Positions 1 through 7,079 of a stretch of 10,505 nucleotides of DNA are shown one piece after another (within the stretch, counting starts at the first letter, position 1; the number at the start of each line of letters is the position of its first letter). The notes under the pieces are model-generated. The model did no database searches. It had not been told where the DNA came from and saw only the letters and a list, made by a program, of their open reading frames with translations. This stretch comes from Bacteroidales bacterium UBA3742 (GTDB taxonomy: Bacteria > Bacteroidota > Bacteroidia > Bacteroidales > Paludibacteraceae). A program made the position numbers and the translations under genes. The stretch covers positions 2,902 to 13,406 of the forward strand of contig DFGU01000046.1 of the NCBI GenBank assembly GCA_002371785.1, written 5' to 3'.

Positions 1-455
1 ACACAGATAGCATGCGTCTTATACACATCCTCGGCGATAGCCATCAGGGCCGGCATGGGTCCGAAGGGTACGCCCTTGAAGTCCATGTCGAGTCCGGCAC
101 ATATGACGCGGATGCCACGGGCCGCGAGTTGCTCGCATACGTCCACGATACCCATGTCGAAGAACTGGGCCTCGTCGATACCCACTACGTCAATATCATC
201 GGCCAGCAGCAGAATCTGCTGCGACGAGTCAACCGGCGTTGACTGGATGACGTTGTGGTCGTGGCTGACAACATCCTCTGCGGAGTAGCGCACGTCGATA
301 GCGGGTTTGTAGATCTCCACGCGCTGGTGGGCAAACTGCGCACGCTTCATGCGGCGGATAAGTTCTTCGGTCTTGCCGGAGAACATCGAACCGCACACCA
401 CTTCTATACTGCCGCGGCGGCGCGATGGCCCTTGAGTGTCTCTTTCTGAAAACAT
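1..455 (-). CDS. tdk: Thymidine kinase (type II, TK1-like), 3' end cut by window edge
   Basis: Cytosolic enzyme that phosphorylates thymidine to dTMP with ATP (pyrimidine salvage). The 151 complete codons visible begin at ATG 453-455 and run off the left edge; the family is usually about 200 residues, so the C-terminal part, including most of the zinc-binding and lasso region, is missing. Visible motifs are the P-loop GSMFSGKTEE (residues 22-31), DEAQFF (94-99, Glu95 the probable catalytic base) and GLDMDFKG (121-128). The arginine-rich N-terminal tail before the P-loop resembles Bacteroides homologues as I remember them. No in-frame alternative start lies between this ATG and an in-frame stop at 474-476. 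It is the last visible gene of the nfeD-floA-nitrilase-recJ unit. Its 39-bp leader is almost entirely a GGGTTAT-type heptamer array, which leaves no Shine-Dalgarno sequence. Confidence 0.96.
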   Translation of the reverse strand, partial: MFSERDTQGPSRRRGSIEVVCGSMFSGKTEELIRRMKRAQFAHQRVEIYKPAIDVRYSAEDVVSHDHNVIQSTPVDSSQQILLLADDIDVVGIDEAQFFDMGIVDVCEQLAARGIRVICAGLDMDFKGVPFGPMPALMAIAEDVYKTHAIC

Positions 456-463
456 ATTATATT

Positions 464-507
464 GGGTTATGGGTTATGGGTTATGGGTTATGGGTTATGG
501 GTTGGGG
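464..507. repeat. Tandem heptamer array (GGGTTAT)5 plus G-rich tail
   Basis: Five perfect GGGTTAT units (464-470, 471-477, 478-484, 485-491, 492-498) are followed by GGGTT (499-503) and GGGG (504-507). The array lies between recJ and tdk. On the minus strand it reads as CCCATAA units; the first TAA met by recJ (495-497) is its stop codon, and the other units form the tdk leader up to 9 nt before the tdk ATG. The plus strand carries seven runs of three or four G separated by 2-5 nt, which fits a G-quadruplex pattern. As the unit is 7 bp, copy-number change would alter leader length but not the recJ end, because every unit supplies a TAA. Confidence 0.95.
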
Positions 508-2222
508 TTGAGCAGGCGGATTTCGACCGGGCGGAGCTGGATGGAGGTCATATGATTGAAGGTGTTCTCCTCCAGTTCGTAGCAGAGGTCGATGGGGTTG
601 CCGTTCTGCAGGTAGAGCGCTTTCTCGCCCTCACCAAAGGCAATGCCGGTGATGGCGGCGGTGCGGTCGGTGAGGTCGAGTCGCAGGTGTTCGCCCATAC
701 GTCCTACGCGTCGCGTATCGCGGTTGTTGATCACGTTGCGGGTAGCGAACACGGGTCGCGGGTTGCCGGGACCAAAGGGCTCCAGGTGGCGCAGCAGGTT
801 GAAGAACTCAGGCGTGATATCCTGGAAATCGATCTCAGCCTCTACATCGACGGTGGGTCGCATCTGTTCGGGACGGATATGGGCGGCCACGTACTCCTCG
901 AAGCGGCGACGGAACTCCGGCAGGTTCTCGGGCGCCATACTCAGTCCGGCCGCGAAGCGATGGCCTCCGAAGTTGGAGAGCAGGTCGCTGCAGGAATCGA
1001 TGGCGCTATAGATATCAAAGTCGCTCACCGAACGGGCCGAACCCGATATCTCGCCGCCCTCCTCGGAAGTAAGCACGATGGTGGGACGGTAATAGATCTC
1101 GGTGAGTCGCGAAGCGGCTATACCTACTACGCCGCGGTGCCATCCGGGCGCATAGACGACGCTTGTGAACTTACGATCATTGTCGGGGTCAGCAGCCAGT
1201 TGGGCGAGTGCCTCGTCCTTGGTGCGTGTGTCGCAGTCGCGTCGCTCGGCATTGTGGCTGTCTATCTCATGGGCCAGGTGTTGCGCATAGGCCGGATCGT
1301 CGGTGATGAGCAGGCGGACGGCTTCCGCACCGCTGTGCATACGACCGGCGGCATTGATACGCGGACCGAGCTTGAAGACCAGGTCCTGGATGGTGACCTG
1401 ACGGTCGGCGATGCCGGCCACCTGCATGATGGCCCTTAGGCCGATCGACGGCAGGCGGTTGAGTTGGCGCAGACCGAAGGTGGCCAGTATGCGATTCTCG
1501 CCCGTGATGGGTACGATATCCGAAGCGATGGACATGGCCGTGAGCGAGAGCAGGCTATAAAGCCACTGCGGGTTGAGGCAGTAACGCTCGGTATAGGCTT
1601 GGGCGAGTTTATAACCCACGCCGCAGCCCGAGAGCTCCTTAAAGGGGTACGAACAATCGGCGCGCTTCATATTGAGCACCGCCTTGGCAGCGGGCAGGGT
1701 ATCGCCCGGCGTATGATGGTCGCAGATGATAAAATCGATCTTGCGTTCGGTGGCATAAGCTACTTTATCGACCGACTTGATACCGCAGTCCAGCGCGATG
1801 ATAAGCGTACAGCCCTCCTGTTGGGCCACGTCGATACCCTGGAAGGAGATGCCGTAGCCCTCCTTGTGGCGGTCGGGGATATAGAAAATGAGGTTGTCGG
1901 TCAGGTGGCGCAGGAAACTGTACATGAGTGCGACGGCCGTGGTACCATCCACGTCGTAGTCGCCATACACCATAATGCGTTCGTTGCGCTCGAGGGCGGT
2001 ATGGAGTCGGAGCACAGCTTGCTCCATGTCGCGCATGAGGAAGGGGTCGTGCAGTTCGTCCATCGACGGACGCACAAAGCGTCGCGCAGCCTCGGGCGTG
2101 GTCAGACCACGGTCCACGAGTATCTGTGCGGATAGTTCGCTGATCTTGAGTTCACGAACGAGCAGCGCCTGGGCTTGGCGTTCGGGTTCACTCAGTTGTC
2201 GTATGATCCATTCGGATTGCAT
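495..2222 (-). CDS. recJ: Single-stranded-DNA-specific exonuclease RecJ
   Basis: 5'-3' single-strand DNA exonuclease of the DHH phosphoesterase family, acting in RecF-pathway recombination, mismatch repair and fork processing. From ATG 2220-2222 it encodes 575 residues, a normal length. Motifs in order: GDYDVDGTTA (about 87-96), LDCGI (144-148), CDHHTPGD (167-174), GPRINAAGR (286-294), HRGVVGIAASR (362-372), GSARS (394-398) and FGGHRFAAG (418-426, DHHA1 domain), then the C-terminal OB-like domain. The Asp and His ligands expected for the manganese centre are present. A TTG one codon upstream is possible, but the ATG gives a TGATG overlap with the nitrilase stop, typical of translational coupling. 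The C-terminus ends ...LLNPNP inside the first unit of the heptamer array. tdk follows 39 bp downstream. Confidence 0.97.
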   Translation of the reverse strand: MQSEWIIRQLSEPERQAQALLVRELKISELSAQILVDRGLTTPEAARRFVRPSMDELHDPFLMRDMEQAVLRLHTALERNERIMVYGDYDVDGTTAVALMYSFLRHLTDNLIFYIPDRHKEGYGISFQGIDVAQQEGCTLIIALDCGIKSVDKVAYATERKIDFIICDHHTPGDTLPAAKAVLNMKRADCSYPFKELSGCGVGYKLAQAYTERYCLNPQWLYSLLSLTAMSIASDIVPITGENRILATFGLRQLNRLPSIGLRAIMQVAGIADRQVTIQDLVFKLGPRINAAGRMHSGAEAVRLLITDDPAYAQHLAHEIDSHNAERRDCDTRTKDEALAQLAADPDNDRKFTSVVYAPGWHRGVVGIAASRLTEIYYRPTIVLTSEEGGEISGSARSVSDFDIYSAIDSCSDLLSNFGGHRFAAGLSMAPENLPEFRRRFEEYVAAHIRPEQMRPTVDVEAEIDFQDITPEFFNLLRHLEPFGPGNPRPVFATRNVINNRDTRRVGRMGEHLRLDLTDRTAAITGIAFGEGEKALYLQNGNPIDLCYELEENTFNHMTSIQLRPVEIRLLNPNP

Positions 2223-3004
2223 CAATCAGTCAGTTCAAAATGGTCGGCATCCTGCCAGTAGGGCAGCGCTTCGCGGAAATGGTGCAGGACATTCATGTCC
2301 AGGTCCACGATGCGTGTACCGGCCTCATTATCGGTAAATCCCGCCAGGTCGTTGAGGCGGGTGTCGTAAGCTACGGAATGGCCGTTGTAGTGCCATCCCA
2401 TGCCGTCGTCGCCTACGGGGTTGACGGCTACGATATAGCATTGATTCTCGGTGCAGCGTGCCGCACAGAGGGCATCCCAGTACTGGATACGTATCTCGGG
2501 CCAGTTGGCTACCACCAGCAGCACGTCGTACATCTGCTTCTCATCGCGGGGCTGGCGCGCCCATACGGGGAAGCGGACGTCGAAGCATACGAGCATGCGC
2601 ATGCGTACGCCGCGGTAGATCCAGTCGGTCTGCTGGTCGGCTGGGCAGAAGAAGAGGTCCTCGCCGCTATGGCGGTAGAGGTGGCGCTTGTCTTGGTAAA
2701 GCGGCGACTCTCCCGGGCGGAACATAAAGCCGCGATTGACGAGTCGTGCCCCCTCCTCACACATCATCGAGCCTACGATAGCCAGGCGGTAGAGGTCAGC
2801 CCACTCCTGGAGCTTGCGGCACGTGGGTCCGCCCCAAGGTTCAGCCAACTCAGGATGGTCGGTGCAGAACCCCGTAGAGAACATCTCAGGCACGACGACC
2901 ACGTCGGTCTTGCCCTGCAGACCGGCTAAACGGTCGTGGAGCAGACGAAGGTTTGTCTCCTTGTCTGCCCACACGATCGGATATTGTAGCAATGCAAATC
3001 GCAT
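2222..3004 (-). CDS. Nitrilase-family amidohydrolase, omega-amidase (YafV/Nit2) type
   Basis: Probable cytosolic carbon-nitrogen hydrolase of 260 residues. The catalytic triad of the nitrilase superfamily is visible: Glu40 in VVVPEMFSTGF, Lys106 in YQDKRHLY and Cys140 in LVCFDVRFPVWAR. The CFDVRFPxW signature fits the YafV/Nit2 omega-amidase subgroup, which hydrolyses 2-oxoglutaramate or 2-oxosuccinamate to the oxo-acid and ammonia and so repairs transamination by-products of glutamine and asparagine. Exact substrate specificity is inferred from this motif only. The gene starts at ATG 3002-3004, 5 bp after the floA stop, and its TGA shares a base with the recJ ATG, so it sits tightly inside the operon. 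Its metabolic role has no obvious link to RecJ or FloA. Confidence 0.92.
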   Translation of the reverse strand: MRFALLQYPIVWADKETNLRLLHDRLAGLQGKTDVVVVPEMFSTGFCTDHPELAEPWGGPTCRKLQEWADLYRLAIVGSMMCEEGARLVNRGFMFRPGESPLYQDKRHLYRHSGEDLFFCPADQQTDWIYRGVRMRMLVCFDVRFPVWARQPRDEKQMYDVLLVVANWPEIRIQYWDALCAARCTENQCYIVAVNPVGDDGMGWHYNGHSVAYDTRLNDLAGFTDNEAGTRIVDLDMNVLHHFREALPYWQDADHFELTD

Positions 3005-3009
3005 CTACG

Positions 3010-3975
3010 TTACTTCTTCTCCGGCTTAGCGATGTTCTCACGCATAGCCGTGTCGGCCTGCATGTTCTGCATGCGATAATAGTCCATGATACCCAGGTTG
3101 CCGTTGCGGAATGCCTCAGCCATAGCCTGCGGCACGAGTGCCTCGGCCTCGATCACCTTAGCGCGAGCCTCTTGAGCCTTAGCCTTCATCTCCTGCTCGG
3201 CAGCGATAGCCATCGAGCGACGCTCCTCGGCCTTAGCCTGTGCGATATTCTTGTCGGCCTCAGCCTGATCCATCTGCAGCTGGGCACCGATGTTCTTACC
3301 TACGTCGATGTCGGCTATATCGATGGAGAGGATTTCGAATGCCGTACCGTCGTCCAGACCCTTGCTGAGCACCAGTTTGGAGATGCTGTCGGGGTTCTCG
3401 AGTACCTGCTTGTGGCTCTCGGCCGAACCGATGGAACTAACGATACCCTCGCCTACGCGGGCCAGCACCGTATCCTCGCCGGCACCACCGACCAGTTGGC
3501 GGATATTGGCACGTACGGTCACACGGGCTTTAGCGATCAGCTGGATACCATCCTTAGCCACAGCCGTTACGGGCGGGGTGTCGATCACCTTGGGGTTCAC
3601 CGACATCTGGACAGCTTCAAACACGTCACGTCCGGCCAGATCGATAGCGGTAGCCATCTGGAACGGGAGCTGCATATTGGCCTTGGAGGCACTCACCAGG
3701 GCATGTACCACCCGCTCGATGTGACCACCGGCCAGGTAGTGGGCCTCCAGTCCGTCGCGATGAACGTCGGTCAGTCCGGCCTTGTGGGCCTCGATCAGAC
3801 AGTTGACGATCTTCGTGGGCGGTACCTTACGGATGCGCATCAGAAAGAGCTGAATCAACGAGATACGTACGCCCGAAACGGCTGCATTGATCCACAGCAT
3901 GAACGGGACATAATAGAAGAAAATAATGACCACCAGGCCCACCAGGCCTATGAGAATCAAATTAAACACTTCCAT
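3010..3975 (-). CDS. floA: Flotillin-like protein FloA
   Basis: Membrane scaffold protein of the bacterial flotillin family (SPFH-like, formerly UPF0365/YqfA), linked to functional membrane microdomains and membrane fluidity. It has 321 residues against about 330 in Bacillus. One hydrophobic hairpin-like segment lies at about residues 4-28 (VFNLILIGLVGLVVIIFFYY), followed by the family region around RISLIQLFLMRIRKVPP (37-53), the SPFH core (VNPKVIDTPPVTAVAKDGIQ, 126-145) and an Ala/Glu/Lys/Gln-rich coiled coil at about 230-282. The start ATG (3973-3975) is the only one that keeps the N-terminal membrane segment. nfeD lies 66 bp upstream in the same direction, the classic NfeD-flotillin pairing. 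I found no good promoter in that AT-rich gap, so co-transcription from the nfeD promoter is likely. Confidence 0.97.
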   Translation of the reverse strand: MEVFNLILIGLVGLVVIIFFYYVPFMLWINAAVSGVRISLIQLFLMRIRKVPPTKIVNCLIEAHKAGLTDVHRDGLEAHYLAGGHIERVVHALVSASKANMQLPFQMATAIDLAGRDVFEAVQMSVNPKVIDTPPVTAVAKDGIQLIAKARVTVRANIRQLVGGAGEDTVLARVGEGIVSSIGSAESHKQVLENPDSISKLVLSKGLDDGTAFEILSIDIADIDVGKNIGAQLQMDQAEADKNIAQAKAEERRSMAIAAEQEMKAKAQEARAKVIEAEALVPQAMAEAFRNGNLGIMDYYRMQNMQADTAMRENIAKPEKK

Positions 3976-4041
3976 AGTAAAACAAGAGTTAAAAAGTTAA
4001 TAAAAAGGGGTAACAAAAAAATCGCTTTTTTTCACAATTTT

Positions 4042-4401
4042 TTATTTTTTTTCTGCCTCGGCGTCTATTTTTTGAGCTTCTTTCTCCAGTCGCTCGATTT
4101 TCTTGCCGGGCTTAGCCAACGACACTTTGCCATCGATTTTGGTGTCCAGCGCCATCTTGTCGATCGCACGGCTACGCCAGAAACCGTAGATAGCCAATAG
4201 CGACATGACAACACAGGCCGCCAAGGTTATATGGCCGGCTAAAGCACTGATTTTCAAGTAAGCCAAGAACACCGCTCCCAGCAAACATCCGAAACCCGAG
4301 ATGCCTGCGATACCAAATCCGGGTATCAAAAACATCTCCAAAACCAATAAAATTACACCGACGAGCACCAGTAGTGCCACCATTAAAATCTCTGTCAACA
4401 T
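4042..4401 (-). CDS. Short NfeD-like membrane protein, partner of FloA
   Basis: Small integral membrane protein of 119 residues with three predicted membrane segments (about 4-22, 31-49, 56-75) and the glycine-rich IPGFGIAGISGFGCLLGA stretch typical of NfeD proteins. NfeD proteins accompany flotillins and are thought to assist microdomain assembly. Most short NfeD proteins carry a C-terminal OB-fold of about 60 residues. Here the sequence after the last membrane segment is a charged 40-residue tail ending KIERLEKEAQKIDAEAEKK, so the OB-fold appears absent. Only 66 bp separate the stop from floA, leaving no room for a frameshifted domain. I chose ATG 4399-4401; a TTG further upstream (4426-4428) falls inside the promoter -7 box. 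The final lysines are coded by an A8 run. Confidence 0.88.
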   Translation of the reverse strand: MLTEILMVALLVLVGVILLVLEMFLIPGFGIAGISGFGCLLGAVFLAYLKISALAGHITLAACVVMSLLAIYGFWRSRAIDKMALDTKIDGKVSLAKPGKKIERLEKEAQKIDAEAEKK

Positions 4402-4425
4402 ACGCAAAAAAAATATTTCACGGTG

Positions 4426-4446
4426 CAAAGATAATAATTATCTTTG
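4426..4446. promoter_or_regulatory. Perfect inverted repeat over the nfeD -7 box, possible operator
   Basis: The arms CAAAGATAAT (4426-4435) and ATTATCTTTG (4437-4446) are perfect complements around a single central A. The repeat covers the nfeD -7 element and part of its spacer, a common operator position. It also creates a second TATCTTTG on the plus strand (4439-4446), but no good TTTG lies 20 bp upstream of it, so a second rightward promoter is less likely. A regulator is not identified. Confidence 0.5.
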
Positions 4447-4457
4447 ATATATGCAAA
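4426..4457 (-). promoter_or_regulatory. Promoter of the nfeD-floA-nitrilase-recJ-tdk unit
   Basis: On the minus strand a -33 TTTG (4454-4457) and a -7 TATCTTTG (4426-4433) are separated by exactly 20 bp, matching the Bacteroidetes primary-sigma consensus TTTG/TAnnTTTG. Transcription would begin near 4419-4421, giving a leader of about 20 nt before the nfeD ATG. The -7 box is followed by GCACC, as in the other two promoters of this window. Confidence 0.85.
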
Positions 4458-4469
4458 TAAAAAAATAAA

Positions 4470-4501
4470 TTTGTGTAATTGAAAAAAATGTAGTACTTTT
4501 G
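4470..4501 (+). promoter_or_regulatory. topA promoter
   Basis: A -33 TTTG (4470-4473) and a -7 TACTTTTG (4494-4501) with a 20-bp spacer containing an A7 tract. Transcription probably starts near 4507-4510, giving a leader of roughly 45 nt that ends in a TA-rich self-complementary stretch (TTATATATATAA, 4538-4549) just before the topA ATG. Its -33 box lies 12 bp from that of the divergent nfeD promoter. Confidence 0.85.
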
Positions 4502-4554
4502 CACCCCGAATCGAAAAACAAACGAAAAAACGACACCTTATATATATAATAGGA

Positions 4555-6879
4555 ATGAGCAAAAATCTGGTGATAGTAGAGTCGCCCGCCAAGGCGAAAA
4601 CGATTGAAAAATTTCTGGGAAGCGATTTTCATGTACTGTCCTCACAAGGGCATATACGCGATATAGAGGCGCTCGGCAAGAACTCGATGGGTATCGACTT
4701 TGAGCACAACTATGCGCCCAACTACGTGATTGATCCCAAGAAGCAGCACCTGCTGGACGAACTGCGCCGCGAGTCGGAGAAGGCCGAGACCGTATGGCTC
4801 GCTTCCGATGAAGACCGCGAGGGAGAGGCTATCGCATGGCACCTGAAGGAGGTACTGCAGCTGGATCCGAAGAAGACCAAACGTATCGTCTTCCACGAGA
4901 TCACCAAGACGGCTATTCAGCAAGCTATCCAGCATCCGCGCGACATTGACTACCACCTGGTGGACGCCCAGCAGGCACGCCGCGTGCTGGACCGCATCGT
5001 GGGTTTTGAGCTCTCGCCTATCCTATGGAAGAAGGTGACCACGGGTCTCTCGGCCGGACGTGTACAGTCGGTGGCCGTACGACTGATCGTGGAGCGCGAA
5101 CGCGAGATCAACAATTTCGCTACCAGTTCGCACTACCGCATCACGGCCGACTTCACCGGACGCAACCCCGGCGACGCCAGCATCCTGCATACAACGCTCA
5201 ACCATACATTTGCCCACAAGAAAGACGCACTCGCCTTTCTGGAGCAATGCCGCAGAGCTTCGTTCCGCATCGAGGACGTGCAGCGCCGTCCGCAGCAGCG
5301 CACGCCGGCACCGCCGTTTACTACCTCTTCGCTCCAGCAGGAGGCAGCCCGTAAGCTGCGCTTCGCTGTCAGTAAGACCATGCGCCTGGCGCAGTCGCTC
5401 TATGAGAGCGGACTGATCACCTATATGCGTACCGACTCGGTCAACCTGAGCCAACTGGCTATCTCTACCGCCAAGGACGAGATCCAGGCCGAGTACGGTA
5501 GCCGCTATGCGCGTCCGCGTCACTACCAGACCTCGTCCAAGGGTGCCCAAGAGGCCCACGAGGCTATCCGTCCGACCTATATGAACGTGCATCATGCCGG
5601 TCATACGCCCGACGAGCAACGCCTATACGAACTGATCTGGAAGCGCACCATCGCCTGCCAGATGGCCGATGCCGAGATCGAGCAGACCCGCATGGAGGTG
5701 TCGGTCTCCAATTCCGACTATCGCTTTGTGGCCATCGGTGAGGTGGTGCAGTTCGACGGCTTCATGCGCGCGTATGTGCAATCTACGGACGAGGCCGAGG
5801 AGGATAAGCAGCGACTTCCCCATATGGCTATGCACGAATCGCTTCGCCTGAACGAGATGATTGCTACCCAGACCTACGCCAAGCCGCCCTACCGCTATAC
5901 GGAGGCTTCGCTGGTGAAGAAGATGGAGGAACTGGGTATCGGACGTCCGTCGACCTATGCCTCGATCATCGAGACGATACAGAACGTCAAGTACGTAGAG
6001 CGCGGTTCCGTGGCCGGACACAAGCGCGACTACCGCGTCTATACCCTGCGCGACGATAAGATCCAGGAACGCATGCGTCAGGAGATGGCCGGCGCCGACT
6101 CGCAGAAACTGATGCCGACCGACCTGGGCTATATCACCAATGACTTCCTGGTGGATAATTTCCGCAGCATCCTGCAGTATGATTTCACGGCCAAAGAAGA
6201 GGCTAACTTCGACCTCATTGCCGAAGGCAAGGCCGAGTGGGTACAGACCGTCGATACGTTCTACCACACCTTCCAGCCCATGCTCAGCTCCGTGCCGAGC
6301 GGCAAGATAGCCGGACGCGAACTGGGTACCGATCCCGAGAGCGGACTACCTGTCTATGCCAAGATCAGCAAGATGGGGCCCTGCGTACAACTGGGTTCGG
6401 CCGAGACCAGCAAGCCGAGATTTGCGAGCCTGAAGAAGGGCCAGTCGATCTTCTCCATCACGCTGAAGGAAGCCCTGGAACTGTTTAAGAACGCCCTGCC
6501 CTATACACTCTGCGAGATAGATGGCGAGCCCGTCATCGTCGGCGAGGGTAAGTACGGACCGTATCTGCGTTACCAGGATGCTTATATCAGCATCCCCAAG
6601 CAGATCGATCCGCTGCAGATCACCCAAGAGGAGGCACAACAGTTGCTGGACAAGCACAACCAGCAACAGATGCCGCTGCAGGAGTGGGGCGAGATACAGA
6701 TTATCAACGGTCGGTTCGGTCCGTATATCAAGACGCCGACGGCCAACTACCGTCTGCCGCGTGGCACGAAAGCCGACACGTTGACCGAGCAACAAGTGCG
6801 TGAAATCATCGCAAAAGAGGCCGAATCGCCCTCTCAAACCCCAAGAAAACGCACTTTTCGCAAAAAAACTGCAAAATAA
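4555..6879 (+). CDS. topA: DNA topoisomerase I (type IA)
   Basis: Relaxes negative supercoils by single-strand passage through a 5'-phosphotyrosine intermediate. The product has 774 residues. The Toprim domain opens with VIVESPAKAKTIEKFLG (Glu9) and carries the acidic metal-binding motif SDEDREGE (84-91: Asp85, Asp87, Glu89). DAQQARRVLDRIVG (137-150) and GLSAGRVQSVAVRLI (164-178) follow, and the catalytic tyrosine is Tyr290 in GLITYMRTDS. The C-terminus holds repeats of the TopA C-terminal type (around LGTDPESGLPVYAKISKMGP, GKYGPYLRYQDAYISIPK and GRFGPYIKTPTANYRLP) and a basic tail, with no Cys4 zinc ribbons, unlike E. coli TopA. The start ATG (4555-4557) comes directly before the Toprim strand. 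A TAGGA touches the ATG but is too close to act as a Shine-Dalgarno. The stop is followed at once by the tRNA promoter. Confidence 0.98.
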   Translation: MSKNLVIVESPAKAKTIEKFLGSDFHVLSSQGHIRDIEALGKNSMGIDFEHNYAPNYVIDPKKQHLLDELRRESEKAETVWLASDEDREGEAIAWHLKEVLQLDPKKTKRIVFHEITKTAIQQAIQHPRDIDYHLVDAQQARRVLDRIVGFELSPILWKKVTTGLSAGRVQSVAVRLIVEREREINNFATSSHYRITADFTGRNPGDASILHTTLNHTFAHKKDALAFLEQCRRASFRIEDVQRRPQQRTPAPPFTTSSLQQEAARKLRFAVSKTMRLAQSLYESGLITYMRTDSVNLSQLAISTAKDEIQAEYGSRYARPRHYQTSSKGAQEAHEAIRPTYMNVHHAGHTPDEQRLYELIWKRTIACQMADAEIEQTRMEVSVSNSDYRFVAIGEVVQFDGFMRAYVQSTDEAEEDKQRLPHMAMHESLRLNEMIATQTYAKPPYRYTEASLVKKMEELGIGRPSTYASIIETIQNVKYVERGSVAGHKRDYRVYTLRDDKIQERMRQEMAGADSQKLMPTDLGYITNDFLVDNFRSILQYDFTAKEEANFDLIAEGKAEWVQTVDTFYHTFQPMLSSVPSGKIAGRELGTDPESGLPVYAKISKMGPCVQLGSAETSKPRFASLKKGQSIFSITLKEALELFKNALPYTLCEIDGEPVIVGEGKYGPYLRYQDAYISIPKQIDPLQITQEEAQQLLDKHNQQQMPLQEWGEIQIINGRFGPYIKTPTANYRLPRGTKADTLTEQQVREIIAKEAESPSQTPRKRTFRKKTAK

Positions 6880-6911
6880 TTTGCGTATATCAAAAAAAAG
6901 CAGTACCTTTG
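6880..6911 (+). promoter_or_regulatory. Promoter of the tRNA-Pro transcript (possibly also tsaC)
   Basis: A -33 TTTG (6880-6883) begins at the base after the topA stop codon. A -7 TACCTTTG (6904-6911) follows after exactly 20 bp, with GCACCC downstream. Over 39 ungapped columns (6878-6916 against 4468-4506) it matches the topA promoter at 32 positions. The nearest gene downstream is the tRNA-Pro, about 165 nt further on. Confidence 0.85.
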
Positions 6912-7079
6912 CACCCGCTTTTTGAAAAAGCGACAAAAAAACGAGAATTCTCGAATATAGGAGATTAATTTCGGGAATAAAGGAGGGAGGGGTACCCTGC
7001 TTTATGACCATAAAATTAACGAACTATAAAGAGATTCCAAAGAGAGCGGAAAGCGGACGAGGTCGTTCGCTGACGCGAA
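6912..7079 (+). other. Leader between promoter and tRNA-Pro, with several self-complementary segments
   Basis: This 168-bp stretch has no convincing gene. It holds a hairpin at the presumed transcription start (CGCTTTTT 6916-6923 with AAAAAGCG 6925-6932), the 12-bp palindrome CGAGAATTCTCG (6942-6953), GGGTACCC (6990-6997) and an AGGAGG (6981-6986) 17 nt before an ATG at 7004. The reading frame from that ATG runs straight through the tRNA and looks spurious. The last 30 bases contain three mutually complementary segments: GCGGACGA (7053-7060), TCGTTCGC (7063-7070) and GCGAACGA (7075-7082). The region is either a pre-tRNA leader removed by RNase P or part of a small RNA; I cannot tell which. 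Confidence 0.5.

Noticed and set aside
464..507. CRISPR-like repeat
   Set aside because: The unit is 7 bp in direct tandem with no spacers; it is a microsatellite.
462..1439. Long plus-strand reading frame of 325 codons opposite recJ, starting with repeated MGYGLWV peptides
   Set aside because: It is antisense to the well-supported recJ gene. The repeated peptide is only the heptamer array translated, and there is no recognisable domain. GC-rich third positions produce long antisense frames here.
1464..2135. Plus-strand reading frame of 223 codons opposite the N-terminal half of recJ
   Set aside because: It mirrors recJ codons, has no family resemblance and no promoter or start context.
2240..2929. 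Plus-strand reading frame of 229 codons opposite the nitrilase gene
   Set aside because: The minus-strand protein has a complete Glu-Lys-Cys triad; this frame is its shadow.
4426..4428. TTG as an upstream start of the nfeD-like gene, giving nine more residues
   Set aside because: The codon lies inside the -7 promoter box, so it would not be in the mRNA. ATG 4399-4401 gives a normal N-terminal membrane segment.
5623..6267. Minus-strand reading frame of 214 codons opposite topA
   Set aside because: Antisense to conserved topA coding sequence, with no domain signal.
6916..6932. Hairpin CGCTTTTT/AAAAAGCG as the topA terminator
   Set aside because: It lies at the start site of the next promoter and has no T-run on either side. 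It may assist termination but does not fit an intrinsic terminator.
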